Below are positions 26,853-37,338 of a stretch of 64,000 nt of DNA, piece after piece. A program made the translations under genes and the position numbers. Below the pieces are notes generated by a model. The model did no database searches. It saw nothing but the letters and a program-made list of their open reading frames with translations, and was not told the DNA's origin. Location of the stretch: assembly GCA_029907255.1 (NCBI GenBank), contig JARYMF010000013.1, forward strand, positions 18,588 through 82,587, written 5' to 3'. Within the stretch, counting starts at the first letter, position 1. Each line of letters begins with the position of its first letter. This stretch comes from Armatimonadota bacterium (GTDB lineage: Bacteria; Armatimonadota; UBA5829; DTJY01).

Positions 26853-28649
26853 GTGAAGCCAATGAAGCTTCTGGTGCGATTAAAAAATGAGCAAGGTATT
26901 TCACTAGTCGAGGTTCTGACAGCAATAGTCATATTCCTCGGCGGCATACTCATGGTAGTACGCATGTTTCCAGGTGGTTTTGCCGTCGTAAAGCACAGCG
27001 AAGACGTTACCCTTGCAAATCGCCTTGCCCAACAGGAGCTCGAGCGGTGGAAAGGTATGGCTGCCAATCTTCCTGGCGGAATCTTGCCTTGGGGTTGGAA
27101 TGAAACCTCCGGCGCCTATACCGTGCTTCCTGATGTTAGTCCGGACAACTTGCGCGACCCTGTCGAACCTAGCGATGGGTGGCCAGCAGGGTTTAACATG
27201 TACTATTACACAGATGTTAACAAATTCCGCCACATCTATGCCGAAGCTACCAGGATTCCCATGCCATTAAACCCAGCGGCCCCCGATTCCTTAGGTTCGA
27301 TTTACATACTGGGATTCAGCCCCATAGCATGGGATGGCCCAGAATCCATTAAGGTTTATAGCGGTCCGATGCGACGGCGAAATGTTTGGCTTGGGATTCC
27401 TACGCTCAGAAGCCTTAGTGAATATGCCATTGATTACGACAATGCAATTATCTATCTGCGGGCTACTCCCTATCCCCGGCGATTTATAATTACCTACTCC
27501 TATTGGGACAATGACCCCTTGGTGGATGGCAGACCTGACTTGGTTCCGGTGGTTAGCCAAGAAATTATTGTCAATAGCAATACTGCCAAGCAAGTTGACC
27601 CCTACACTGTGGCAGTAGATATTCCCGGCCCAGCAGGAACAAAGCTGTCTACAGAACCTGGTTACATGTTTATTGACCACGGCAGCGATTCGCTGCATCG
27701 AATGTTCGAGCTGATTGATGCAGGTGCTCAGTGGAATCCGAACAATCCGTATGAATACAAAGTTTTAGACTATGTAGCCGGCGTTATTTATTTTAACCCA
27801 TATGGATATGGCTACGAAGAATATACCGCACGCGGAAAAATGCCTTTGATTGCCTACATAGACTATAATGTTCTCGATTGGCATATTATTCGTGAGGAGC
27901 GAAAACTCCCCGACCGCATAAACAGTCCAGCAGATTGCGAGTTTAAACTTACCCTTCGGTTTATAAAAAAGGCTGGGGAAACCATTGAACTGAATGGCCA
28001 AAAATATGAAGGATTGGCGGCATATCCACCTTATAATTATCTTCCATATGATGTATTAGCGCTCGACGTGGAAACTGGCGCATACTATACAGAAGATAGC
28101 AAAATGAGCGACGGAACTCCAGCATTGCAGGTTAATTATAAAGACGGCATAATCCGCTTTCATCCTTCGTTTGCCGGCAAAACATTTCGCGTCTACTACC
28201 GCGCAGATGGGGATTGGGCGGTTCAAGTTTATAAAACCTATGATGTATACCGCAAAAGCGATAGGCTGAGCTTGGATTACCGCCAATACCATATAAACAA
28301 CAATGGCGTAATGACTTTCACCAGATGCTATGCTGGCATGGCAGTAGCAGTGGATTATACCTTCGAGGCTACCATCCAAGGGCAGGGGCGCTTAAGGCTT
28401 ACCAGGAATGGCGATACTTTCCGCATTTCGGAGGCTACGGGCCCCGGAGGTTACTGCAGTGTTGATATCCGCCAAAGATTGTTGGACTTATATGGTCCAG
28501 ACTCCGACCCGAGAATTCTATTTGTAAGCAAGGTCTATGGCGTTACCCTCGGCGCAAGGGTTATTTGGCGTGACTCCGGCCGCGCGCTGAGAGCTGGCAA
28601 ATGGAAGTCGGCAGATATACAGACATATCTGACGCGGGCGATGCAGTAA
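26853..28649 (+). CDS. Large PilV-like minor prepilin
   Basis: About 598 residues; GTG 26853 is 8 bases after AGGAAG, and TTG 26850 or ATG 26862 are alternatives. The class III signal ends KNEQG, then ISLVEVL with Glu at +5, and a hydrophobic helix containing MVVRMFPGG. The ectodomain of over 550 residues is several times the usual minor-pilin size. It contains at least three related beta segments of the type DY-x-x-G-x-I-x-F followed by a V-x-Y strand (about 195-235, 305-345 and 420-455). It is first in a PilV-PilW-PilX-like trio and likely part of the pilus tip. Confidence 0.8.
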   Translation: MKPMKLLVRLKNEQGISLVEVLTAIVIFLGGILMVVRMFPGGFAVVKHSEDVTLANRLAQQELERWKGMAANLPGGILPWGWNETSGAYTVLPDVSPDNLRDPVEPSDGWPAGFNMYYYTDVNKFRHIYAEATRIPMPLNPAAPDSLGSIYILGFSPIAWDGPESIKVYSGPMRRRNVWLGIPTLRSLSEYAIDYDNAIIYLRATPYPRRFIITYSYWDNDPLVDGRPDLVPVVSQEIIVNSNTAKQVDPYTVAVDIPGPAGTKLSTEPGYMFIDHGSDSLHRMFELIDAGAQWNPNNPYEYKVLDYVAGVIYFNPYGYGYEEYTARGKMPLIAYIDYNVLDWHIIREERKLPDRINSPADCEFKLTLRFIKKAGETIELNGQKYEGLAAYPPYNYLPYDVLALDVETGAYYTEDSKMSDGTPALQVNYKDGIIRFHPSFAGKTFRVYYRADGDWAVQVYKTYDVYRKSDRLSLDYRQYHINNNGVMTFTRCYAGMAVAVDYTFEATIQGQGRLRLTRNGDTFRISEATGPGGYCSVDIRQRLLDLYGPDSDPRILFVSKVYGVTLGARVIWRDSGRALRAGKWKSADIQTYLTRAMQ

Positions 28650-28678
28650 GCGGTGAAAAAGAAGGCTGCTAAGAGAAG

Positions 28679-30460
28679 ATGAAACGATTTCTCAAATCCA
28701 ATAAGGGATTCACGCTCTTAGAAATACTGATCGTCATTGCCTTGACGGTGATTGTTCTGGGACTGGTCTTTATACCGGTTACCAGGACTTTTGAATTTAC
28801 TCGACAGGCCGAAGTGATGGTCAGGACCCAGGACAACGCGCGCATCGCCATGGAGCAGATAAGCCGTGATTTGGCTGACGCCATGTATGTTTTCGACAAT
28901 ACGCGAGACCCAATCAATTTTAAGGTAAAAGATGCAACAGGAAAAACAGTTTTCGTCCCGGTATATTACGCCAAAATTGATTTGGTTCTTCCGCGCATGA
29001 GGTGCTATTGTACTAGCCCGAAACATCCTAATAACCAGCCGAGGGATTTTCCAAGACACGACCCTTCTAATCCCGATTTTGACGAATCAGCGCCACGGTG
29101 TAAGTATGATGGCTCATTGCTGGAAATCCGGCCCGCCGAGCCACTAGCGCCTGATACTTTTATTGTTCGCTATTTTATAGGCCTAAGAGACCCGACAGCA
29201 GAGTATTCGAATAGTTATGCGAGCAAGACAGCAGCCCCGGGTACTGATAATATGTTTGTCCTTTACCGGGCAGAGTTTAGTCTCTATGATGATAACTTAT
29301 TTGATCCCAGCATTCCCGTGGAGGACCGACTGTCTTATCCAAACTTTTTCTATGATGAACCATACTGCAGGCGCTGGAAGCAAATAAGCAGGCCTATGGT
29401 TACGGTGGAGAATACCGACCTAGTAAACATTAGGTTCGAAGGTGTCAATCCAATCGTTATGCCAACGGTAAAGTTTATGCCAACGGCCGTCTATAACGAC
29501 CCAATGGTTCCAACTATGGAAAAGAGTGATGCTCCAGAGTTTGGCGATGCACCACCAACCGTTTATAAAGCAACCTATGGACATTGGGTTTTGCCCTATG
29601 AAGTCATGCTGTTGCGAAAAGATCCGAAGAATCCAGGCTCGCATATATTGTATAAGACAGCTCAGGGCACCGATGGAAATGGCAATCCGTTTATAGGCAT
29701 CTTCAGGGATGGAAAGCTGATATTCAATATAACAAAATACCTAGCTACGAAGAGCACCAGTAAATATGGCGCTGGGGTAATCGAACCAGCGAAGCCTGAG
29801 GTTGCCTTCACGATTGATCCGGTTAAAGGCACTGCGAATTTCGCCTTTCCGGTAGTAAATGACCAAATCAGCAGCAAAGCGGGCGGTACAATGGCGATAA
29901 GCAAAATGGGTAGCACTGACGATATCAACGCGGCTTATATTAGTTCGGGATACCGCGACCGATACCGCCGCTTCCTAATCAATGACCCAACTGATACTTC
30001 AGACCCAGTTTCAGAAATACTACTTAATGCACGGGTTGTCCCGATGTCCGAGCGTGTAGTAGCACCTTGCGCCACCCCGGGTCCAAACTATGGAAAACCA
30101 ATTCTGTATAGTCGGACTCCACTATATTGCTACGAGCCAGATTATAACCAATACAAGCTGGATATTGACTATGGCATTGGAAGTAATGGAACACCTTGTG
30201 AAGGCGTCGCGGCAATTTTCTTCCATTCCCTTCAGACCCAGGAGAGAGGGTCGGGTGTACCATTGCCGCCGGGTAAAGACAATGTCTTTGTCTTTTATCA
30301 GGTGCAAAACAATCTTGCAGATGATACATTGCGAGCAAATTATGTGACAAAGAGCTTGATAACGGTGACGTTAGGCATAAAAATGTATGACCCAGCATCA
30401 GGTAAACCACAGAATATCGAACTTACAAATAAGGTGCGCATTAGGAACGTTGCCTCATGA
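28679..30460 (+). CDS. Large PilW/GspJ-like minor prepilin
   Basis: 593 residues. The signal MKRFLKSNKG is followed by FTLLEIL, with Glu at +5 and a helix to about residue 33. The adjoining helix ARIAMEQISRDLADAM is typical of PilW/GspJ/ComGF minor pilins. The remaining 500 residues are aromatic- and Pro-rich beta sequence with no domain I can name. A four-cysteine cluster at about 101-142 (MRCYCTS ... PRCKYDG) could bind a metal or form disulphides. It begins 29 bases after the PilV-like gene and overlaps the next by 4 bases (ATGA). Confidence 0.8.
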   Translation: MKRFLKSNKGFTLLEILIVIALTVIVLGLVFIPVTRTFEFTRQAEVMVRTQDNARIAMEQISRDLADAMYVFDNTRDPINFKVKDATGKTVFVPVYYAKIDLVLPRMRCYCTSPKHPNNQPRDFPRHDPSNPDFDESAPRCKYDGSLLEIRPAEPLAPDTFIVRYFIGLRDPTAEYSNSYASKTAAPGTDNMFVLYRAEFSLYDDNLFDPSIPVEDRLSYPNFFYDEPYCRRWKQISRPMVTVENTDLVNIRFEGVNPIVMPTVKFMPTAVYNDPMVPTMEKSDAPEFGDAPPTVYKATYGHWVLPYEVMLLRKDPKNPGSHILYKTAQGTDGNGNPFIGIFRDGKLIFNITKYLATKSTSKYGAGVIEPAKPEVAFTIDPVKGTANFAFPVVNDQISSKAGGTMAISKMGSTDDINAAYISSGYRDRYRRFLINDPTDTSDPVSEILLNARVVPMSERVVAPCATPGPNYGKPILYSRTPLYCYEPDYNQYKLDIDYGIGSNGTPCEGVAAIFFHSLQTQERGSGVPLPPGKDNVFVFYQVQNNLADDTLRANYVTKSLITVTLGIKMYDPASGKPQNIELTNKVRIRNVAS

Positions 30461-33099
30461 GCGGGTGGTGTAAACGAATGCAAAAAGATCAACCAGGCAG
30501 AAATACATTAGCTAACCAAAGAGGCCAGTCGCTCATACTGGCATTGACAATTATGTTCCTTTTGCTCTTCCTTGGCGGCATATTTGTTGCTCTCATTGCT
30601 CGAAACTTGGTGAGAGCACAAAGAAGCGGCGAAAGCTTGTCAGCGGAGTATCTTGCCGAGGTTGGTATACGATATGCGGACCACCAACTAACCTACAGCG
30701 AGGAAGGGGCGGACTGGCGGCCAGTGCCGACATTCCCGAAAGTAGTCCAAGCAATAGCAAATGGCCAAAACCCTGAGTCCTTACCTCCGGCAGATAAACC
30801 CAACCCATTGGACCCTGATTACCAGTGGCTGATAAAAGGTTTCAGCAGGTTTAATTATGGTAAAGGACGATTTCTCCTCCTCGTAACCTATGAGCCAAAG
30901 CGTGGCGACCCGATGTCAAAGTATATCAAGATAACGTCAATTGGCCGCTCGGGAATTGTTGACCAGAATGACCCTACTACTTGGACAAAACAGCCTTCTC
31001 GGTTGCGCTCTGAACTCGTTGCATATAAGGCAATTTGCATTACCGATTACGCCAGGTTCATAACAAACAAAGATAGAAGGACAGGTGCATTACCCCTAGG
31101 CACTCCAAGGTTTACAACAAACTTCGGCGAGCTAGTGAATAATACTATTCATGGCGCACCTATCCGCGTAAATGGCGATTTAATCTGGCATGGCAAGAAC
31201 TACGTTTGGCTGGATGCAAGCAGAGGCGATGTTGTTGAAGTGGCTGGCGATATAAGCCATGCCGCGCCGCCTTCGCCATCGGAACCAGATGTCACCGCAG
31301 TCTATGTTAATGGTGTTCAGGCAGAGGAAAGCAGTTCGCCGACTTTCAATACGAGTCCAGATGATCCTAATGCTGAGATTGGAAAGTACAGAGATGGCAG
31401 GCTCGAACCTGACGTCCAAAAGAGGCCAAGGCACATTACAAGGATTGAGCCACCTTTGATAGATGCACTAGGTACCGCAAGCAGGGTAACAAGATATCGT
31501 GAGCTTACTCGGAATTCAGGCGAGTGGAGGCAGACAAGACAAGGCGAATGGTATAATACAGGCTATTACGGCTGGGGCAAGGGTATTTATATCGCAAACT
31601 TTCGCGACGTCCAAACTGAAAGCGAGGGTTATACCCTTCGGGCAAACTGGACTCAGCCTGGAACAGAGTATTGGAATGGCCCATATTACACGCCGCCTGC
31701 TGTAACTATCACCCTTTTCCCTTACGACCTCGATAATGCTGATAATGATAATAAACCTGAGACCGGACCAGATATTGTTATAACCAGGGATGAGAGAACA
31801 CGCTATATATGGCGCGACCAGGATGGCAATCCTCTTCCTGCTACCGGCGAGCAAATTATAATGCATTATCCAGAAAACGGCGTGATATTTGCCGAGGGGA
31901 ACATACGGATTAAAGGCGTGCTTCCTCCAAAGGTCCAGCTCACCGTTGTATCTGGCGCAACCATCTACATTGATGGAAACATTCTCCGAAATCCAGCCGA
32001 GCCCAATGAAAGCGCAATCGCTCTGCTAGCCGAAGATTATGTATGCGTAAACACGACGCAGTTTTTTGGGCCTGCAAGAGAAGTCCCGCTTCCAAATCCA
32101 GGCGCAGAACATTTTGACGTTTCTCCAAAATCGTCGTTCTGGTTTAGTTTTGCATTTGGAGCAGATCCTGCTAGGGCATATCCGAACATTCCTGTCAGGC
32201 TTTATGCGAGACATACAGCAGCTCCTGGTGGCGCAAGCTATATAAACCTTTTGTTAAACTATCCGCCAAGCCAAGCCGAAGTAAGTTCCAATCCATATTA
32301 TTCGTTCTACATGTTTAATCCAAGTGCAAACTTAGTTCCTTTGCGATATGTTTATCCTCTTGGCGATATGATTTTGAATCCAAACACTTATTGGACCCAG
32401 CAATACGATGAATGGGAGTGCGCGGCATTCCCACTGGAAATCTCCTATCCTGGTAATAAGAGTCCAAATTATGCGATTTGGGGGCTACCGGGCAAGGAGA
32501 ATTATATTGGTTTCCAGCTCGACCAGAGTATGCCGTTTGGGACTGGTACGCAGGATTATTATCTCTCGCGAGCGTTCATCCAACCGCTAGATATAAGGAT
32601 AGAAGCACTCATATATGCGCAGAATAAGTCGTTCTTTATTATCCCCGGTCCGTGGATGAATCCTGATCCAACGGACACAGAGGAAAACTTCCGAAGGCTT
32701 GGTCGTAGGCCGCCTGGAACAAATCCACTGTGGCCGTTTTATGGCCAGCCACCTGATATAAGAATAATTGTCTACGGCTCCATAAGCGAGAATTTGCCTG
32801 CGCCCATTGGTGATTCAAGCGCTTGGATGGAAAAGTGGGGTTGGATTCCGCCTGAACATGGAACGTCAGGTGAGTTTGTTGATGCATATAGACCGCCTCT
32901 CGACCCCAACCAGGATGGGAAAACAGACAAAAGGGCGGGTTTAACCTTTGTTTACGACGATCAGCTGTCATATCCTTATGTAGCAATCAGCCCAACTCAG
33001 GAGCTTCCAGTTCGCCGTGATGAGTATGGTAGAGTTCTGCCACTACTTCCAAAGTTGCCAGTAAGCCCGCAAATGCTTTATATGGGTGAACCCACTTAA
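30457..33099 (+). CDS. Giant PilX/GspK-like minor prepilin
   Basis: 880 residues; PilX and GspK proteins are usually about 200-330. The N-terminus has NQRG then QSLILALTIMFLLL, a prepilin-like cleavage site in which position +5 is Leu rather than Glu. Loss of Glu5 is the mark of GspK/PilX-type subunits that cap the pilus tip. The segment SAEYLAEVGIRYADHQL after the helix is typical of the PilX family. The ectodomain is largely beta, with repeated tyrosine/proline-rich stretches. ATG 30457 overlaps the preceding stop; ATG 30478 is an alternative start. Confidence 0.78.
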   Translation: MSGWCKRMQKDQPGRNTLANQRGQSLILALTIMFLLLFLGGIFVALIARNLVRAQRSGESLSAEYLAEVGIRYADHQLTYSEEGADWRPVPTFPKVVQAIANGQNPESLPPADKPNPLDPDYQWLIKGFSRFNYGKGRFLLLVTYEPKRGDPMSKYIKITSIGRSGIVDQNDPTTWTKQPSRLRSELVAYKAICITDYARFITNKDRRTGALPLGTPRFTTNFGELVNNTIHGAPIRVNGDLIWHGKNYVWLDASRGDVVEVAGDISHAAPPSPSEPDVTAVYVNGVQAEESSSPTFNTSPDDPNAEIGKYRDGRLEPDVQKRPRHITRIEPPLIDALGTASRVTRYRELTRNSGEWRQTRQGEWYNTGYYGWGKGIYIANFRDVQTESEGYTLRANWTQPGTEYWNGPYYTPPAVTITLFPYDLDNADNDNKPETGPDIVITRDERTRYIWRDQDGNPLPATGEQIIMHYPENGVIFAEGNIRIKGVLPPKVQLTVVSGATIYIDGNILRNPAEPNESAIALLAEDYVCVNTTQFFGPAREVPLPNPGAEHFDVSPKSSFWFSFAFGADPARAYPNIPVRLYARHTAAPGGASYINLLLNYPPSQAEVSSNPYYSFYMFNPSANLVPLRYVYPLGDMILNPNTYWTQQYDEWECAAFPLEISYPGNKSPNYAIWGLPGKENYIGFQLDQSMPFGTGTQDYYLSRAFIQPLDIRIEALIYAQNKSFFIIPGPWMNPDPTDTEENFRRLGRRPPGTNPLWPFYGQPPDIRIIVYGSISENLPAPIGDSSAWMEKWGWIPPEHGTSGEFVDAYRPPLDPNQDGKTDKRAGLTFVYDDQLSYPYVAISPTQELPVRRDEYGRVLPLLPKLPVSPQMLYMGEPT

Positions 33100-33189
33100 T
33101 ATGGAATATTTGGAACAAGACGGGCTGTGAAGTAATCAGAATAAATGGAAAACATGGGCTACACCGGTTGAAACGGTGGTGAATTTTTC

Positions 33190-36100
33190 ATGAGATATAA
33201 GTTTATAACAATAATTGCAATTTTGGTTTGCATTGTATTGCTGACCAGCGTAGTGCAAGCGGCTGGCTTTGTATATTCAGGTAGCCGAAAAGAGATCAAA
33301 GCTGGCGTTTTGATCTTTAAATACAATAATGCAGGAAATATTGAATACAGCAGAGCAAGCGACCCATATATATTCTATGTGATGGACCAGCGGAGCGAGC
33401 TCAAGCCAGCCGGCTGGGAGTTCGTCAATCCTTTGGCGCCCTCGAGAGTGACACCAGACATTATTAATAGATGGGGGTCAGCTTATAAAGCTGGCGACCA
33501 AGTAACAAAGGACATGGCTTGCTACTGGGAAGTCAAGATAGACGCTCCATTTTCTGATTTAGCAAAGTTCGACGTGCTCTTTATGACATGTCCTTCCAGT
33601 TCAAACCTTTTGCTTAAGCCACGTGATATCGAAAAACTTCGGAAAATGGTTGACGCCGGCGGTGTAATTTGGATCGAAGACCGTGGAGGCGCTAGATTCA
33701 GTGACACAAATGCTTTTTTCATACGCGATTTGGATTTTGGCACAGGCGGTTCGCCAGGATTAGCAGATGTTCCCAACCCAGCACATCCGCTGCTTACCAT
33801 GCCTTTTACTCTTAGCTGGGAGGAAGTAAGCAACCTCGGACCAGGTCCAGAATTGATTGGAAGGAACTTTATATCAGCCGCAGACCCTCACTATTTTGCC
33901 CCCGTAGTTCTGTCACAAGGGAGATTAATTGTGGCGGCTGCTCAATACGGCAGCGGCCATATCGTTGCTGTTGGTGAGAACGTGGGGACTGCAATTAGTG
34001 CCGCTGTAGGTAACGGCCCATACGCAAAACAGAATTGGATGCTTGCCCAAACCGAAGACTTGAAATTCGCCTACAATATTGTAAGCTGGGGCTCGGAGCA
34101 TACTACTTTCCATAAAAATCCTCGCCATACAGGTTATTCATTTGAGCGAATGAGTAACAACTTGGCGATACTATGGAAATTCCTAACACCGACTGGCTCA
34201 ATGGAAACAGGTTCCTCGCCAGCTTTCCTCGACAATATGGTTTTTTACGTTGACAACCAGGGCATACTCCATGCGTTTGATCTCATGCCAGAACGAGATA
34301 GAGACAACGATGGAAATCCTGACGATGGTAAACCCGATTTTGGGACAGGTACACCTTACGATGAAGTGTGGTTTGATCAGGTTGGCCCAGCATCTTCGCC
34401 CACGACTGCCTACGTTTCGGTGGGTGGTAACTTTATCCCTGCTGTGTTTGTGACAACAAAAGAGGGCAAAGTTATCGGGTACTGCGCTCGCGACGGAAGC
34501 CAGAAACACGACGCCCTTAATCTCGGTGTTCCTTTTGCAAGCGATTACGATATTCCCGCGCCAACCTTTTGTGATGGCGTGCTATATTGTGGAAGTTCGG
34601 ATGGCAGGCTTTATGCTCACGACTATAACAGAGATATTTCCTGGGTGTGGCCAAGGCCGCCTCAGTTCTCAGGTATTGGCCAGGTTTTAAACTCGCCTAC
34701 AATTGGATATTTCCGCAATCCGGCGACCGGAGCAGTTGACCAGGTGCTTCATCTCGCGACACGTGGTATCAAAGGAACATCCGATGGCGCCATCCAGTGT
34801 TTCCCAATTAAAGTGTTCGGCGAGCCCCTTAAAAAGGTCGGAGCTACTGGGACAGGAACAAGCATTTATGAAATTGCTTTACCAAGCACCGCCATAATAG
34901 AAACCCCGGGTTCATATCAGGTCTATTATGTGCTTCCCGATGGAACAATAGAAGATGTCACAGGCAATGTTATAAGAATTAACCAGCCAGGAAAGTTCGA
35001 AATCAACGAGAGCGCTCCTAAGCAAATTCCTCCTGGAACTGGGTTATTCGCCAATTATGAGGTAGATTATGCAAGCAGTCTAGCCACCGGCATGTATCGC
35101 CAGCGTATTACCGTAAAAACGCGTCGCCCAACGGGAATAGGTCCTGAGGGTGTCGGAGTTCTTTCCACCCCAGCAGCAGGGCCAAATGATGTGCTGTACT
35201 ATATTGCAGAAAACGGCTCAATCTATGCTGCTCAGGAAAGCGGACGCGGCGCGGCTGTCATTAAATGGCGATGGTTCCTTGGCGATCCTGGCGCAGTGCA
35301 GCTTCTTGGCGGTCAAGCTTTGCCCGTTGGGTCGCCGGTGATAGGCGATGACATAGTCTATGTTGCTGTAAATGTAGACGGGCAGGGGATGATTCTCGCC
35401 TTCGAAGCTGACCCCTCCTTTGTAATCAATACTGGCGTCCCAATTGACCGCCGCAGACCAGTCGAAGTATATCAGTTTGATACGCTGAATCCGGGCGTCG
35501 AACCAGTGCCAATAGGAGGAGCTCCTGAAGATAGCGGAGGCACTGCCGCGTACCGAGTAGACTATGAGAGGGGAAGAATTACATTTGTCAACTTCCGCGA
35601 TCCTCGAAATAGTCAGACCGAGCTTTCCGCCTCTCAAGACCTGGTGGTAAAGTTCTACATAGCCGAGGAAGCAGGTGGCAGTGGTACGCCAGAGTCTCAG
35701 TGCCATGCTGCATTTCCGCCTAGCGCAGGCTCGGTAGCTTCCACCTGCCAGTGGTATCCAAATGACTCATGGAATAATCTAAGATGGTTTGCAAGGCTGC
35801 CGAATAATCCATTAGGCAAAACAGAAATAACTTCATCGCCCGCATTGATTGGAGACACATTGTTTGTTGGTTGTGCGAATGGCATGATTGCTGTCTTGGA
35901 TGTCGGCAAGCTAAATGAGAAATTCCGTGGCCCATGCTCAAATGTTTCCCAAGACCCCGAGAGCGTTAAGTTAATCAGAGTTTTTCCTGCAATGCCCGGC
36001 ATAAATCCTCCCAGCGTTGCGGGCAACGTATGGGCGACTGTCGCAGGGCAGAACGGAATCCTTGCGGTAGCGACACAAGCTGGATTGGTCGTTCTCCACA

Positions 36101-37278
36101 ACGGTCTTACACTTGTGGCTGACGGCAAGCGAATACTCGAAATTGATGCAGGCGGCTCAGCCGTTTGGTCGTGTGATTCGACGATAAGCTTCGTTAGGAG
36201 CACGTCTCCAGCTGGCGATGTTTACAGCCAGGTCAACACGCCTCTAAACAGGCCTTCGGTAGCAAGGCGAACAGTAGGTGGCGGAATCGTTGTTGCAGAT
36301 ACCGGAAACAACAGGGTTGTGCTAATAGACCGGGCTGGAAAAGTGCTTTGGCAGATTAGCGATTTTGTGGACCCTCGTAAGAGTACGCCGCAGGATCCTT
36401 ATAAGCCAAATGATTCGTTGAACGAGCCAACCGACGTTTATATGTGGATACAGCGAGACAGAAGCACAGGTTATCCAGAATATCACTACCTAATTGCCGA
36501 TGCAGGAAAGTACCGAATTGTCGAAATTGCCGCAAAGTATATTGATAATGTCGGATTTGTGAATGAACTTGTCTGGACAACTCGAACTTTCGAGCAAGGA
36601 AAACGCTACAGATTTAAGAAACTGTGGTCGGATTTTCCACAAGGTCGAAGGTCAACCCTAATAGCAATTGTTACAAACTACCAGCCACAATCGCCCGACC
36701 CATCCGATGCAACATTGCCCGACCCAACACTTGCTCCCGAGGCGATTGGTAGAGAACGTGAGGGTGGCGCGCTTGTCGTTATTGACCCAAGCCCTGATAT
36801 GACAGCCGCTGACCTTGCGACCAATCCTTCTGCCGGTCTGATAAGAACCGTTGTTACGGAAATAGAGGCAGTGAACGGGAAAAAGTTCCAGTTGTTCAAT
36901 CCAACTTGCTTTGATAGATACAAAGTCAGTAATACGCGCTATTACGACCTAATAACTGATTCAAGGGGAATTTATATCATAGACCATGCCGTGAGCGGCG
37001 GCAAAGACGTTATTCAGGATATCTATGCTTGCATGTCAACAGACTACTTCAAAGCCACAGGGCGTTTGATGATGCCTGTGCATGGAAAGATTTTGCCGAG
37101 TCTCAATGTTTTGATAACAAATATGGCATCTTGGGCAGGGGGACCGTTTGGGTTCAGCGGAGAAATTGTAGAGTTGGATCCAACCAGCTGGCCAAGCAAC
37201 TGCGGGATTGTTGGAACTATTAGCGCTATTCCTGGAAGTTACGAACTTCAGCAGCCAAGTAGCGCCGAAAGGCAGTAA
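33190..37278 (+). CDS. Giant secreted beta-propeller protein in the PilY1 position
   Basis: 1362 residues with a signal peptide (1-24). Residues 25-300 resemble a glutamine-amidotransferase-like/DUF4159-like alpha-beta domain (KFDVLFMTCPSS, VDAGGVIWIED, GSGHIVAVGENVG). From about 305 (HKNPRHTGYS, then WKF) the protein carries PQQ-type propeller blades such as VLYCGSSDGRLYAHD and TLFVGCANGMIAVLD. NHL-like blades follow (VVADTGNNRVVLIDRAGKVLW, about 1035-1055). Quinone ligands are not recognised, so the propeller may be structural. Its place after PilV-PilW-PilX-like genes is where proteobacteria encode PilY1, also a propeller protein on the pilus tip, so a PilY1-like adhesin or sensor role is inferred. 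Confidence 0.7.
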   Translation: MRYKFITIIAILVCIVLLTSVVQAAGFVYSGSRKEIKAGVLIFKYNNAGNIEYSRASDPYIFYVMDQRSELKPAGWEFVNPLAPSRVTPDIINRWGSAYKAGDQVTKDMACYWEVKIDAPFSDLAKFDVLFMTCPSSSNLLLKPRDIEKLRKMVDAGGVIWIEDRGGARFSDTNAFFIRDLDFGTGGSPGLADVPNPAHPLLTMPFTLSWEEVSNLGPGPELIGRNFISAADPHYFAPVVLSQGRLIVAAAQYGSGHIVAVGENVGTAISAAVGNGPYAKQNWMLAQTEDLKFAYNIVSWGSEHTTFHKNPRHTGYSFERMSNNLAILWKFLTPTGSMETGSSPAFLDNMVFYVDNQGILHAFDLMPERDRDNDGNPDDGKPDFGTGTPYDEVWFDQVGPASSPTTAYVSVGGNFIPAVFVTTKEGKVIGYCARDGSQKHDALNLGVPFASDYDIPAPTFCDGVLYCGSSDGRLYAHDYNRDISWVWPRPPQFSGIGQVLNSPTIGYFRNPATGAVDQVLHLATRGIKGTSDGAIQCFPIKVFGEPLKKVGATGTGTSIYEIALPSTAIIETPGSYQVYYVLPDGTIEDVTGNVIRINQPGKFEINESAPKQIPPGTGLFANYEVDYASSLATGMYRQRITVKTRRPTGIGPEGVGVLSTPAAGPNDVLYYIAENGSIYAAQESGRGAAVIKWRWFLGDPGAVQLLGGQALPVGSPVIGDDIVYVAVNVDGQGMILAFEADPSFVINTGVPIDRRRPVEVYQFDTLNPGVEPVPIGGAPEDSGGTAAYRVDYERGRITFVNFRDPRNSQTELSASQDLVVKFYIAEEAGGSGTPESQCHAAFPPSAGSVASTCQWYPNDSWNNLRWFARLPNNPLGKTEITSSPALIGDTLFVGCANGMIAVLDVGKLNEKFRGPCSNVSQDPESVKLIRVFPAMPGINPPSVAGNVWATVAGQNGILAVATQAGLVVLHNGLTLVADGKRILEIDAGGSAVWSCDSTISFVRSTSPAGDVYSQVNTPLNRPSVARRTVGGGIVVADTGNNRVVLIDRAGKVLWQISDFVDPRKSTPQDPYKPNDSLNEPTDVYMWIQRDRSTGYPEYHYLIADAGKYRIVEIAAKYIDNVGFVNELVWTTRTFEQGKRYRFKKLWSDFPQGRRSTLIAIVTNYQPQSPDPSDATLPDPTLAPEAIGREREGGALVVIDPSPDMTAADLATNPSAGLIRTVVTEIEAVNGKKFQLFNPTCFDRYKVSNTRYYDLITDSRGIYIIDHAVSGGKDVIQDIYACMSTDYFKATGRLMMPVHGKILPSLNVLITNMASWAGGPFGFSGEIVELDPTSWPSNCGIVGTISAIPGSYELQQPSSAERQ

Positions 37279-37338
37279 AGAATTATGTCAAGCCAAAGTT
37301 TGAATAAGGCCAGGTTGCTCCCCAGACGGGAGGTGAAA

